DNA from: Stieleria mannarensis
GTDB lineage: Bacteria; Planctomycetota; Planctomycetia; Pirellulales; Pirellulaceae
Reading direction: 5' to 3'
Assembly: GCF_014154935.1 (NCBI RefSeq)
Contig: NZ_JACEHH010000001.1
Span: forward strand, 124,001 to 188,000
DNA length: 64,000 nt
The notes below the pieces were generated by a model. The model was not told the origin of the DNA and searched no databases. It saw only the letters and a program-made list of their open reading frames with translations. Shown here piece after piece: positions 1 to 10,400 of the stretch. The translations under genes and the position numbers were made by a program. Position 1 is the stretch's first letter, and each line of letters opens with the position of its first letter.

Positions 1-2457
1 AAAAACGGCAGCGACCCGCTGTCGATGTACAAGACGTTGACTCACGGCTACAAGATGATGTTGCCGCAACGTCAATTGGTGCCGCGTGAAAAGTACGATG
101 TGATTCATTACATCCGCGAGGAGTATTTAAAACCACACAACAGCTCGCAATACACCCCGGTCGATCGGGCGTACCTGGACTCCTTGCCCCCAGGTCGCCT
201 CCGCGGTCCCGCTCCCATCCGCAACCGACCGTGGAGCGAGATGGACTACGGGCCCTTCTTGACTCGCACCATTGAAGTCGTCGGCGAACACTCGAAGCCG
301 CGGCCTGAAGTCACCGACGAAGACCGACGTCGGGGACGACGCGAAAATCGTCCCGCCGAACGGACTTGGCCTGCCGAAACGAACTTCGCCTACAAAGGCA
401 TCGCGATTCAGCTGGATCAACACAAGGGCGGCGTTGCCAAGGGATCACACTTTTTGGCCTTCGAGCATGACACGCTGCGAGTTGCCGGTGCTTGGCTGGG
501 GACGGGATTCATCGATTGGGAAGGCATCTTGTTGGACGGCAAGCATTGGCGGTCGCCGCGTACGGTGGGTGAAACACATTTCCAAAATCAGCCCGGCCCC
601 GGTTGGGCCGATCCGCTGACGGGCACGTTCGAAGACACGCGTTGGCGGGCACGCGACGGGCAGGCGTACGGGCCGTTTCCAAATTCGTGGATGGATTACA
701 AGGGCTTGTACAAGCATGGCAACCGCGTCGTCCTGTCCTACACCGTCGGTGATGCGGCGGTGCTGGAATCTCACCGGGTCTCCGAAGAACATGGGCCGGG
801 ACCGTTCGAGATTCCCGTCACTTGGATCCGCGTCTTGAACATCGGGAAATCATCGCGAGACATGGCGATCCGAATCGCTCCCCAAAACACCGTTTCGGTC
901 GCCGTCAATGGACCGGAGGGTTTGAAAGCGGAAGACGTGGACGGGCTGGCGATCTTAAAAATCCCGGCGGAAAGCACGCCGGTTGATTTGGAATTGCATA
1001 TTGCTCATCACGAGACGGATCCGTCGTTCCGGTTCTCCGCCGGACCGGAAGACCTACGGCCACTGACCCATGGCGGTCCTGCCCAGTGGCCCCAAACGCT
1101 GAGCACGGAGCCCAAGACCGGAGACGATTCCGGTGGCTTTGCCGTTGACGAACTGACACGTCCGACGACGAACCCGTGGAAGAGTCGGTTGAGAATGTCG
1201 GGGTTGGATTTCTTTCCCGATGGCGATTCGATGGTCGCCTGCTGCTGTGACGGTGATGTGTGGATCATCCAGGGGATTTCGCAGCCGGGCGGAGAGTTGC
1301 GCTGGCGGAGGATTGCGTCGGGCCTGTTTCATCCGCTGGGCATCAAGATCGTCGATGGCAAGATCTTTGTGGGATGCCGCGATCAGATTGTCGTCCTGAA
1401 TGACATCAACGGTGACGGGGAAACCGATTTCTACCAGTGCTTTAACCACGACCACCAAGTCACCGAGCACTTCCACGAATTCGCGATGGGGTTGCAGGCC
1501 GACGACGAAGGCAATCTTTACTATGCCAAGAGCGCACGGCACGCCCAGGACTCGTTGATCCCGCAGCACGGCACGCTGTTGAAGGTCAGTGCCGATGGAC
1601 GGCAGACGACGATCTTGGCCAACGGTTTTCGCGCCGCCAACGGTGTCTGCCTCAATCCCGACGGGTCGTTCTTCGTCACTGACCAAGAGGGCCATTGGAC
1701 ACCGATGAACCGGATCAATCGCGTGGTCGAAGGCGGTTTCTACGGTAACATGTACAGCTATGGCGCGCCCGACGATACCCGTGATTCGGCGATGCAGCCA
1801 CCGCTGTGCTGGCCCAACAAGCCCTTCGATCGCTCGCCCGCCGAATTGTTGTGGGTCGACAGCCGGCGATGGGGCGCGCTCGACGGCGGACTGTTAAGCT
1901 TGTCCTACGGTTACGGCAAAGTTTTCCTTGTGCCGCACGAACAGGTCGGCGGTCAGTGGCAGGGAGGAATGTGCCGGTTGCCGCTGCCGGAGTTTGAAAC
2001 CGGCATCATGCGTGGCCGCTTCCACAGCGACGGACACCTGTACGCGTGTGGGATGAGTGCCTGGGGCAGCAACCAAACGGACAACCCTGGCGGGTTGTAC
2101 CGGATACGTGCCACGGGCAAACCGATGCACTTGCCCACCGCGATGCACGCCCATCAACGCGGCGTCACGCTGACGTTCTCCGATCCCGTCCAGGTCACCG
2201 CCGCTGCCGATCCGAACAATTACCTGGTCGAAACATGGGACCTGCGACGAACGGCCAACTATGGTTCCGACCGGTTCAACGAGCGAACGCTGGACGTCAC
2301 CGCGGTCGAGGTTTCCGGCGACGGCAAAACCGTCCAGTTGCAGATCCCCGCGATCGAGCCGACGTGGACGATCCAAATCGCGTACAAGCTGCGTGGCGAA
2401 TCAGGCCGTTCGTTCGGGCGGGTGATTCAGGGCACCATTCATGTTTTGGCGGAGTGA
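1..2457 (+). CDS. DUF6797-like / sorbosone-dehydrogenase-like propeller protein, 3' part
   Basis: The frame is open to the left edge, so only the C-terminal 818 residues are visible and the true start lies outside. The first residues end in YDVIHYIREEYLKPHN, which resembles the last helix of a class I cytochrome c domain; a CxxCH motif would be expected upstream. The next ~300 residues are a beta-rich region resembling the planctomycete DUF6797 family. Residues ~390-710 look like a glucose/sorbosone-dehydrogenase-type propeller (for example GCRDQIVVLNDINGDGETD and FFVTDQEGHWTPMNRI). Related planctomycete proteins are secreted and presumed to oxidise carbohydrates or carry electrons. It converges on the lipoprotein gene with only 31 bp between the stops. 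The family assignment is from memory of similar proteins; the substrate is unknown. Confidence 0.7.
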   Translation, partial: KNGSDPLSMYKTLTHGYKMMLPQRQLVPREKYDVIHYIREEYLKPHNSSQYTPVDRAYLDSLPPGRLRGPAPIRNRPWSEMDYGPFLTRTIEVVGEHSKPRPEVTDEDRRRGRRENRPAERTWPAETNFAYKGIAIQLDQHKGGVAKGSHFLAFEHDTLRVAGAWLGTGFIDWEGILLDGKHWRSPRTVGETHFQNQPGPGWADPLTGTFEDTRWRARDGQAYGPFPNSWMDYKGLYKHGNRVVLSYTVGDAAVLESHRVSEEHGPGPFEIPVTWIRVLNIGKSSRDMAIRIAPQNTVSVAVNGPEGLKAEDVDGLAILKIPAESTPVDLELHIAHHETDPSFRFSAGPEDLRPLTHGGPAQWPQTLSTEPKTGDDSGGFAVDELTRPTTNPWKSRLRMSGLDFFPDGDSMVACCCDGDVWIIQGISQPGGELRWRRIASGLFHPLGIKIVDGKIFVGCRDQIVVLNDINGDGETDFYQCFNHDHQVTEHFHEFAMGLQADDEGNLYYAKSARHAQDSLIPQHGTLLKVSADGRQTTILANGFRAANGVCLNPDGSFFVTDQEGHWTPMNRINRVVEGGFYGNMYSYGAPDDTRDSAMQPPLCWPNKPFDRSPAELLWVDSRRWGALDGGLLSLSYGYGKVFLVPHEQVGGQWQGGMCRLPLPEFETGIMRGRFHSDGHLYACGMSAWGSNQTDNPGGLYRIRATGKPMHLPTAMHAHQRGVTLTFSDPVQVTAAADPNNYLVETWDLRRTANYGSDRFNERTLDVTAVEVSGDGKTVQLQIPAIEPTWTIQIAYKLRGESGRSFGRVIQGTIHVLAE

Positions 2458-2488
2458 TTGGATGGATTCACCAACACTCAGTCCCGTA

Positions 2489-3799
2489 TCATTCCGCCGT
2501 CGCGATGCGAACGAGCTGTTCGCGGCGCCCGCGGCCGTCGCCGATGCCGACGCGCAAGTAGATCGAACCGTCAACGATCGCGGGGCTGGCGTAGCAATCG
2601 TCGCCCAGCCGATTCTTGGCGACCTGCTGATACTCGTCGCCCGACGCGCCGAAGACGTAAACGTTTCCGGACAGGTCCGCAACGTAAATGTTTCCGTTGC
2701 ACAGCACCGGTGAACTGCTGAAGCTGCCGCCCAGGCGTTTTTTCCACCGGTTCGTTCCGTCGTCGACCGACCAGCACAGCGCGATCCCGTCATCGTTGAC
2801 GGCAAAGACGTGTTCCCCGTCGGTGATCAAAGAGGGCTCATAGACCTTCGTTCGGTCCGACCAGATTCGCTCGCCGCTGGAGGACAAACAAACCGTCTCC
2901 TTTTCCGGGTATCCGCCGGCGGCAAAGATCCGATCGTCGGTCGTGACGACGGTGCCGCAGGTCGCTTCGGCAAGGCACTCGGTTTCCCACAACAACTCGC
3001 CGGTCGCGGGATCGTAGCTGGACAAGCGATCGCCGCCGCTGATCAACACTTGATCCACTCCCCCTACGGTTGCCACGTGGGGACTGGAGTAGGAACTGGC
3101 ATTGCCGCGTTTGGTTCGCCATGCGATCTCGCCGCTGTTGAGGTCCATCCCCACCAGATAGCCGCCGCCGAAGTTGTCTGCGGCGATGATGACCAGCGAC
3201 TTGTACAAGACGGGCGAAGGCGCATAGCCGAACTTCGACGCAAACGCACCGATGTCCCGCTGCCAGACTTGGTTGCCCTCCAGGTCCAACGCCGTGACAA
3301 AGACACGCTGGCTGTTCAGGTGGGCGGTTACCAGCAGGTTGCCGTCCGAAGCCAACGTGCCGTTCGCGTTGGTCGCCTTGTGGTGAACATCGCGGTCACT
3401 CGGGAAACCGCCCTTGTGAACCGTGGTTTGCCAGCGTTGGTCCCCGGTTTCGCGATCGTAGGCGACGACGATCTGTTCCGATTGAGCATCGATCGCCGAG
3501 CCAACCACGACCAGATCACCGACGACAATCGGGCTGCTGTGCCCGCGTCCCGGCACGTCGCTCTTCCACACCACATTGGTCGAATCGTCCCAGGTCGTCG
3601 GCAGCGGTTGGTCATCGGCAACGCCGTTTCCCTTGGGGCCACGCCACTGGGGCCACTGTCCGGCCAAATCGCTGAAGTCGCGTTCGGAGACGACCACACC
3701 GCTCTCGCTGAGTGACACTTCGTCGACCGGCGTCTGCTTGCGACAACCGACCAAGGCGACAAGACCAATGACCAAAAGTTTGAGCGGGGCTTGAGTCAT
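2489..3799 (-). CDS. PQQ-like beta-propeller lipoprotein (BamB/YfgL type)
   Basis: A 436-residue protein with a lipoprotein signal: a short basic start, a hydrophobic core and the lipobox LVALVGC (Cys about residue 19). After a linker it starts with GQWPQWRGPKGNGVA, the usual opening of planctomycete outer-membrane PQQ-like propellers, followed by repeated blade motifs such as VVAYDRETGDQRWQT, SYDPATGELLWETE and NVYVFGASGDEYQQVAKN. No PQQ-ligand or haem motif is obvious, so this is probably a structural or binding propeller at a membrane rather than an alcohol dehydrogenase. Its start faces the PEP-CTERM gene across a 345-bp divergent region. Confidence 0.85.
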   Translation of the reverse strand: MTQAPLKLLVIGLVALVGCRKQTPVDEVSLSESGVVVSERDFSDLAGQWPQWRGPKGNGVADDQPLPTTWDDSTNVVWKSDVPGRGHSSPIVVGDLVVVGSAIDAQSEQIVVAYDRETGDQRWQTTVHKGGFPSDRDVHHKATNANGTLASDGNLLVTAHLNSQRVFVTALDLEGNQVWQRDIGAFASKFGYAPSPVLYKSLVIIAADNFGGGYLVGMDLNSGEIAWRTKRGNASSYSSPHVATVGGVDQVLISGGDRLSSYDPATGELLWETECLAEATCGTVVTTDDRIFAAGGYPEKETVCLSSSGERIWSDRTKVYEPSLITDGEHVFAVNDDGIALCWSVDDGTNRWKKRLGGSFSSSPVLCNGNIYVADLSGNVYVFGASGDEYQQVAKNRLGDDCYASPAIVDGSIYLRVGIGDGRGRREQLVRIATAE

Positions 3800-3920
3800 C
3801 AGGCTGCGATTGAAAACGAGTGATGTGATTGTCCGCGAATGGCAGAAGCGTTCTCTGGAGGGTGAGTTGAGCTGAATTGACGACGTGTTTCAAGTTCCAC
3901 CTCGTCAGTCGTCAGATTTC

Positions 3921-4012
3921 CCCGGCATTTTCTTGTCACCCATTTTCGTGTCTGATCATTTTCTCCCACGCTGCATTTTTCTGCCCCCCCAATACTTCTG
4001 CCATCTGTCCTG
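3921..4012. repeat. C-rich intergenic module array (locus 1)
   Basis: Degenerate units of about 13-17 nt, each with CATTTTCT/CATTTTTCT-like cores followed by GTCACC or GCCCCC. Read on the minus strand they are GGGTGACAAGAAAATG and GGGGGGCAGAAAAATG, close to the units at 18164, 30627 and 37921. The C-rich strand is the coding strand of the downstream plus-strand gene. Confidence 0.55.
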
Positions 4013-4054
4013 AAACCATTTGCCGTCCGCTTTGATACTCCCGTCGGGATTGGC

Positions 4055-4075
4055 TATCGATTGATTCGATCGATA
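4055..4075. promoter_or_regulatory. inverted repeat, possible operator
   Basis: Two perfect 7-bp arms, TATCGAT and ATCGATA, separated by 7 bases, 70 bp upstream of the PEP-CTERM gene start. The spacing of one helical turn between arm midpoints would suit a dimeric regulator, but no matching regulator is known, and it may be chance. Confidence 0.25.
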
Positions 4076-4144
4076 ACGGCGGTGTGATTATGCTATCGAA
4101 CCATCAATTCTTGACGGTTCTTATTTGTTCGGACCCTTGCTCCA

Positions 4145-4975
4145 ATGAAAGCGTTTCGAATCCTGCTGATCCCGGCACTGACTCTGGTCTTGGGAGTGAC
4201 CGCCCATGCCGATGTGACCGACTTTGGGACGTGGACCCTGGTCGAGGATCCCGACCATCCCGGTTTAAGTGCCTCCGTCAATGCTGCTTCGGCAACGCTT
4301 TCGGCGCTGGACACGGCCGTTCCTGCGGGCACGGACATCGGATTTCAAAGTGTCGACGGGGCAACACCGCTGGCTTCCGCCGCCGGGTTTTATTTCAACC
4401 CCGACGCCGACTTTTCACTCGCGATCGATTACGACTGGGCGTTTTCGGGCAATCCGACAGGATTCCTGGGCCTTGGTTTCGGGATCGGTGAAGACGGTGA
4501 CGGGATGAATTCGGCCGGTGTGGCGATGGGCACCTTGGATGGTTCGCCGTTCCTTTCCTTTGGCGGTGCGGCGCGAATCAACGACGTCGACCAAACGCCG
4601 GTGGCGCTCGGTGGCAGTCCGTTCCTGAATCCCGCGTCTGAATCGGGGACCCTGTTCGTCGCCTACCAGGCCTCCGGTGGTGACGTGATCGTGGGCGCGT
4701 CAACGACTCTGGCTGCGTCTGCCCCAACGGTGTCGCACACCTTCGCCGGGATCCAGAATCAGTGGTCGGGCAGCGATCTGATGGCCAGCTTCTTTCTCCG
4801 CAGCGACTCGCCGCCGCCGACGTCGGCCTGGAGTGGAGGAAACGCGGATGCCGTGTTCACGAACTTCCGCGTTTTAGGCGGCAATCCGACCGCGATTCCC
4901 GAACCGTCCGCCGCCGTGGGAACGCTGTGGTTGATCGGTGCGTTGGCCTGTCGGCGATCTCGCCGTCGCGTCTAG
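4145..4975 (+). CDS. PEP-CTERM sorting domain protein
   Basis: A 276-residue secreted protein. Residues 1-~23 form a signal peptide (LLIPALTLVLGVTAHAD). The body is beta-rich with many Gly, Ala, Ser and Asp and no cysteines, resembling a lectin- or PEP-CTERM-type beta-sandwich. The C-terminus has the full tripartite sorting signal: IPEP, a hydrophobic segment (GTLWLIGALA) and an arginine-rich tail (CRRSRRRV). Such proteins are handled by exosortase and end up in the envelope or extracellular matrix. No exosortase gene lies in this window. The specific role is unknown. Confidence 0.85.
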   Translation: MKAFRILLIPALTLVLGVTAHADVTDFGTWTLVEDPDHPGLSASVNAASATLSALDTAVPAGTDIGFQSVDGATPLASAAGFYFNPDADFSLAIDYDWAFSGNPTGFLGLGFGIGEDGDGMNSAGVAMGTLDGSPFLSFGGAARINDVDQTPVALGGSPFLNPASESGTLFVAYQASGGDVIVGASTTLAASAPTVSHTFAGIQNQWSGSDLMASFFLRSDSPPPTSAWSGGNADAVFTNFRVLGGNPTAIPEPSAAVGTLWLIGALACRRSRRRV

Positions 4976-4990
4976 ACGCTGGCGGCAGAA

Positions 4991-5584
4991 CTACTGCGTC
5001 TTGAGTTCCATTTCCGGTTCGCCGGTCGTCGTGTTCGCCTCTTCGTCGGTTGATCCCATGAACGGATTGGAATGCGAAACGTTGCGACGACGACCGGAGT
5101 GTTCGGTGGCCTCCACCGACAAGGCATCCAACTGCGACCCTTGTTGGACGATCGATCGAACTTCCGACGCGATGCGCTCGGGTTCAAAACCGATCGTTGA
5201 CAATCCGAGCCAGAACACGAGTGCACAGAAACCTGTGGCGGCCAGACAGATCGTGCCGTGGGCCAACCCGATCAATGCGGCGGAGAAGCGATCACACCTG
5301 GCCGCATCCGAAATCATCATCAACACCACGACGATCGAAGCCGGCATCGCCAGAAAACCCAGGGGACCCAAAAAACCGTATCCGACCAGCAGCGTCGCCC
5401 CGATCGCGACGATCATTTTTAATTTCAGCCCCGCACACCCCGCATAGCTCGGGATCTCCTCCCCGAAGTACGCCATGCACATTTGTAACGAAAAGACCCA
5501 GCACGCGAGAACCGTGACCAAAAACGCCAACGCACCCGCGATCAGAATCCAACCGGTCGAGCCAATTTGAATCGCATCCATCAT
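4991..5584 (-). CDS. small multi-spanning membrane protein, unknown function
   Basis: A 197-residue protein when started at the ATG at 5584, which is preceded by a purine-rich AGAGAAGAGA; the frame stays open upstream but looks non-coding there. Three to four hydrophobic segments are visible: about residues 9-38 (GWILIAGALAFLVTVLACWV), 50-85 (containing LLVGYGFLGPLGFLAMPASIVVVLM) in two passes, and 95-120 (GTICLAATGFCALVFWLGL). The hydrophilic C-terminal tail contains charged and Thr/Glu-rich sequence. No family was recognised. Its 3' end converges on the PEP-CTERM gene with a 15-bp gap. Confidence 0.7.
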   Translation of the reverse strand: MMDAIQIGSTGWILIAGALAFLVTVLACWVFSLQMCMAYFGEEIPSYAGCAGLKLKMIVAIGATLLVGYGFLGPLGFLAMPASIVVVLMMISDAARCDRFSAALIGLAHGTICLAATGFCALVFWLGLSTIGFEPERIASEVRSIVQQGSQLDALSVEATEHSGRRRNVSHSNPFMGSTDEEANTTTGEPEMELKTQ

Positions 5585-5838
5585 TTGTGTCTCTTCTCTT
5601 TTCGCCGGTACGGTACGCGGCAAAGCACAGCGGTCCGTGCTGCATGGATCCGTGCCACCGATTGCGTTTTTGAACCTACAATGCGTCTTCCCCGATCGCC
5701 GCCGACAATACGGCTTAAAAAACGATAGAACGGAATCCTCGTCCCTCCCCAGATCCCGGCGTGACAACGCACCGTTTCTGTGTCGTGATTGCCGCGGCAA
5801 CCTTTACAACCGCCCCAATTGCCCCCCCGATTTCATTG

Positions 5839-7206
5839 ATGACCATGCATGCTGCCCGATTCGGATCGTTCTTCTTGGCTGTATCGTTCGTAACGCTCTC
5901 GGTTCACGCCGAGGTTCCCAAGGGATTGGTCGGCGATGGGGTGGCCGATGACACCGCGGCGATCCAGGCAGCCGTTGATGCCAAGACCGGATTGATCGAA
6001 TTCGGCCGCGGCGTTTACCGGATCACCAAGCCGATCACGATCGATTTGGACCGCACCGGATGGACCAGTTTGCGGGGCGACGGCGTCGCGCAGTTCAAGA
6101 TGGAAGCTGCCGGACCGACGTTTCGGTTTATCGGCACCCACGACGGGACGGCCAGCCCGCGGACGGTCAAACCGAACGTTTGGGATCGCCAACGCACGCC
6201 GATGGTCGATGGCATCGAGATCCTCGGTGGACACCCCGACGCGTGCGGGATCGAGGCCAACGGCACCATGCAATTGACGCTGACCCGCCTGGTCGTCCGC
6301 AAGGCCAAGCATGCCGTCCACCTGATCGGTCGCAATCGCAACGTCACGTTGTCGGAGTGCCATCTTTACGAAAACAACGGCATCGGCGTGTTTCTGGATC
6401 GGTTGAATTTGCACCAAATCAACATCGCCAACTGCCACATCAGCTACAACGCCGGCGGCGGAATCGTTTCGCGGGGCAGCGAGATTCGCAATTTGCAAAT
6501 CGGCACCTGTGACATCGAAGGCAACATGGGTGACGCATCGTCCCCACCCACCGCCAACGTCTGGCTCGATTCGACCGACACCTCCGTCGGCGAAGTGGCG
6601 ATCGTCGGCTGCACGATCCAGCACACGCACGACGCGCCCGGTTCGGCAAACATTCGGATCAATGGATGGTCCAACGAGCGGCCGTTCACCGACGAACGCC
6701 GCACCGGCAACATCACCATCGCCGACAACGTGCTGTCGGATGTCCAAACCAACCTGGACATCACCGCGGTGCGAGGGATCACGATCAGCGGCAACACGAT
6801 GTGGAAAGGCTATGCGGCGAATGTCGTTGCGCGGAATTGCAAACAGGTCGTGATGACGGGGAACCTGTACGACCGCAATCCACGCTATCACTACGGCGAT
6901 GGCGGAAAGGCCAAGCTGGGCGTGATCCTCGAAGACTGCCGGGACATCACCATCAACGGCGACCACTACGGTGGCGAGGTCATCGAGCATCCGGCCGCAT
7001 TGCAACTGCGTCGCTGCGACGGCGTCAACATTCACGGCTGCTCCTTCGCGCGCGTCCCTCGCGCCGGCATCCTCGTCGACGACGTCCAGTTCGGACTGAT
7101 TTCCAGCTGCCTGTTCACCGCGACCAGCGACGATGCGATCGACGTCCGGCAAGCCGGCGGCAGCGACGTCGATGCCACCTCCAATCGCTTCCGCCGACCG
7201 GATTGA
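5839..7206 (+). CDS. secreted right-handed beta-helix protein (pectate lyase 3-like)
   Basis: Started at the ATG at 5839 this is a 455-residue protein with a signal peptide (ARFGSFFLAVSFVTLSVHA). An upstream in-frame GTG at 5761 would precede the signal with an unlikely extension. Right after cleavage comes GDGVADDTAAIQAAVDA, the classic opening of pectate-lyase-superfamily (Pectate_lyase_3) helices. Repeated coil motifs follow, with Asn ladders typical of parallel beta-helices (ENNGIGVFLDRLNLHQINIA, ITIADNVLSDVQTNLDITA, DITINGDHYGG). A polysaccharide-binding or cleaving role is likely, but catalytic residues cannot be assigned by eye. Confidence 0.85.
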   Translation: MTMHAARFGSFFLAVSFVTLSVHAEVPKGLVGDGVADDTAAIQAAVDAKTGLIEFGRGVYRITKPITIDLDRTGWTSLRGDGVAQFKMEAAGPTFRFIGTHDGTASPRTVKPNVWDRQRTPMVDGIEILGGHPDACGIEANGTMQLTLTRLVVRKAKHAVHLIGRNRNVTLSECHLYENNGIGVFLDRLNLHQINIANCHISYNAGGGIVSRGSEIRNLQIGTCDIEGNMGDASSPPTANVWLDSTDTSVGEVAIVGCTIQHTHDAPGSANIRINGWSNERPFTDERRTGNITIADNVLSDVQTNLDITAVRGITISGNTMWKGYAANVVARNCKQVVMTGNLYDRNPRYHYGDGGKAKLGVILEDCRDITINGDHYGGEVIEHPAALQLRRCDGVNIHGCSFARVPRAGILVDDVQFGLISSCLFTATSDDAIDVRQAGGSDVDATSNRFRRPD

Positions 7207-7489
7207 GGATCAGTGTCTTTGCCGACGTCTTCGCCGAATCGATCCTGGCAAGTCGACGCGAAACGGCCGATCCATGCGGCCCACTCCTCCTCGGATTGCC
7301 TGGCATCGTCTTGCCCCCATCATTATGGGTTGCGGAGTTCGGGGTGGGTCCGGACAGGCCTGAAGGAAGGGGCGAGCGGGATTTTGAGCGCGCGCGGCAA
7401 TCGTATCGGATACCCTGGTGTCCGCTGATCTCGCCGATCGGCCCCCTCACTCATCTTACTTTTCGTGATTCGCTCTTCGATCGTCGCCA

Positions 7490-10400
7490 ATGCCACTGCT
7501 TCATTCATCCCCCGTCGCCGGGAATCGGCGTCGGAACGACCGTGTGAATCGACGTCGACGTCTTGCATCGTTGATCGAGCGATTGGAACGTCGCGAGCTG
7601 TTGGCCTTTGACGTCGCGCTGTTGGCCGACATCAATCAGCAAGGTGTTTCCGCAGCGATCGATTCACTAGTGCAGTTTGGTGACGAGGCCTATTTCGTTG
7701 CCGATGACGGACGGAGCGGAAGTGAGTTATGGAAAAGCGACGGCACAACGGCGGGAACCCAACTGGTCGCCGATCTGCTGCCGGGGCCGGACGGATCGTT
7801 GCCCGAAGAGTTGACCGTGGTGGGGACGGAATTGTTCTTCACGGCGTTGGACGACTTCGGCGAAACCGACCTTTGGAAAACCGACGGCACGACGGCCGGA
7901 ACGACGTTGGTGTTCGACTCCGATGTCAACGAGGCCTACTACTTTCGCGATCTGACGGCGTCGGGGGAAAAACTGTTCTTCACCGCGTATCAATACCAGA
8001 CCGGTTACGAATTGTGGGTGCACGACCAAGCCACCGGCGGGACGATGCTGGTCAAAGACATCAATCCCGACCAGAGCATCATCGACCGGCCGCAAGAACT
8101 GACGGATGTCAACGGGACCCTGTTCTTCACGTCGTATGAGAACGGCTATGAAAACCGTGAGCTGTGGAAGAGTGATGGCACGGCGGCCGGGACCGTGATG
8201 GTCAAGGATCTCGCGATCGACACGAGCGATCCGTTGAATCCCGATCCGTCGATCAGTTCCTATCCGACTTCGTTGACCAACATCGATGGCGTGTTGTTCT
8301 TTGTCGCCGACGATCCCAACAGCGGCGTCGAGTTGTTCCGCAGCGACGGGACGTCCGGCGGGACCGTGCAAGTCGCCGATTTGAACCCGAACGGTTCGTC
8401 CTACCCGGATGATCTGACGGCTTTCGATGGGCATGTGTTTTTCTCGGCCGATGACGGCGTGACCGGCCGGCAGTTGTTCAAAAGTCACGTGGGTTCCGGC
8501 GACACCACGATGGTTGCAGGGGCCGCCGGCGACGGCGTCGCCCCAAACCCGACCGACTTGGAAGTCGTCGGGCAAACGCTGTTCTTTGCAGCCGAGGGTG
8601 TGGTGCCGGCGACCACCGTCAGCGCTCCGATCCCGACCCTGTCGGCCGACAATTCCATCGTGAACGGATCAGCCTATGCGGGCGTCGTCTCGGATCTCGC
8701 CCGCCCCGATCGCGGCAGTCTTGCCATTTTCGGCGGCAACGGCGTCTTCACCGCAAAGTCGCACACCAGCACGAACGACGGCCCCGGCTGGGTCGCCAAC
8801 GGCAAGATCGGTGACCCGGGCGTGCAGCTGGACACGTTAGCGGCGAATGATTTTTACCTTGCCGACATCGATTCGGGCGACTTGGTCGATGACTTCTGGG
8901 AATGGACGATCTCCGACGCGGCGGGGCTGACCAACATCAACTTTTCCGGATTTGCATCGGGCAATCAGTTCGACGAAGCCCACGAAGGATTGGTGTTTGA
9001 ATTGTTCCTCAACAACTCGCCGACCCGAACGGCCGTGTTGGAACTGGCCGGCGACGAATTAGATAACTGGTACGCCCCACGCACGGCCGCCAACCTTGCG
9101 ATCAGCAATTCCGGCGGATCGACCGTCACGACGGCTACCATTCGAATGACGATCGGACGCGACGGGGCGCCCGCGTTTGCCGACGGAGGTTCCGAAGCGA
9201 TTGTGGTGAACGCGCAATTGACCGCGGACTTGTCGGCACAGACGACCGCGCGCGTTCCCGCCGGTCGCGAATTGCACCGGACCAACGCAGCGGCCGACGG
9301 CACGGTGCTGGTCAAGGATCTGGTGCCAGGCAGTGGTTCCAACCCCAGCGATCTGACGCAATCCGGAGGCCTGCTGTATTTTTCTGCCGATGAACCCGTC
9401 GGCACCGGGCGCGAGTTGTGGGTCAGCGATGGAACGGCGGGCGGTACGCTGCGATTGATCGACTCGCGGCCCGGCAGCGATGAATACGGCGCGCCGCTGG
9501 ACGGGGATCCGCAAAACCTGACCGACGTCGGCGGAACCTTGTTGTTCACCACCTTGGATGACTTCAATGACCGCGAGCTTTGGACCAGCAACGGCACCGC
9601 GTCGACCACTAATCCGGTCGCCAACATCAATCCGGGAACGCAATCGGCTGACATCCGCAACGTCACGCCGGTCGGCGATCAGGTCTACTTCATCGCCGAT
9701 GACGGCATCAACGGCCAAGCGGTGTGGCAGGCCGATTCGAACAGCGGTTCGGTCGCAATGATCGCCGACATGACACCTTCGGCGATCGACAAGGTTTCGG
9801 GGCTGGCACGGTTCGGCAGTGGCGTGGTGTTTTACAATTCCGTCGCCGGATCCGGCGGCGCGATGTACTACTACGACGGTTCGGGCAGCACCGAATTCTT
9901 GGCCAGGGCGCCGGTCGAAGTCGATTTGGAAGGGACGATGTTCGTCGAGAACGCGGCGGAGGGGCGTGTGTACTTCGTCGTCAATGAAGCAACGACAGGC
10001 GAGGAATTGTGGAGCAGCGATGGGACGGCGGCGGGGACGGCGATGGTCCAGGATCTCAACGGCGGAAATGTCGGCAGCGATCCGAGGGATCTGACGGCGT
10101 TCAACGGCCGGGTCTACTTTTCCGCCGACGATGGCGTCTCGGGACGCGAGCTGTTTTCGGCCAGTGACGACGGGGGCGGCATCCAGATCGAAGGGGACCT
10201 CAATCCCGGTGCCGTCGGTAGCGACCCCTGGGATTTGACGACCAGCGGCGGACGCCTGTTCTTTTCCGCCGACGATGGCACCAATGGGCGCGAGCTGCAC
10301 ACGTCGGCCGGAACAATGTTTGACATCAACCCCGGCGGTGCGTCCGACCCCGGTGCACTGACCGACATCGGCGGCACACTTTACTTCGCCGCCGACAACG

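Larger units (their letters stand above)
3800..4144. other. divergent intergenic region with C-rich module array
   Basis: There is no credible gene in these 345 bases between divergent starts. Positions 3921-4012 hold loosely repeated pyrimidine-rich modules (CATTTTCTTGTCACC, CATTTTCGTG, CATTTTTCTGCCCCCCC, ACTTCTGCC). They belong to the dispersed module family also seen near 18.2, 30.6 and 38 kb. Positions 4055-4075 hold a 7-bp inverted repeat. The space probably carries the promoters of both neighbours, but no convincing -35/-10 pair was recognised. Confidence 0.6.
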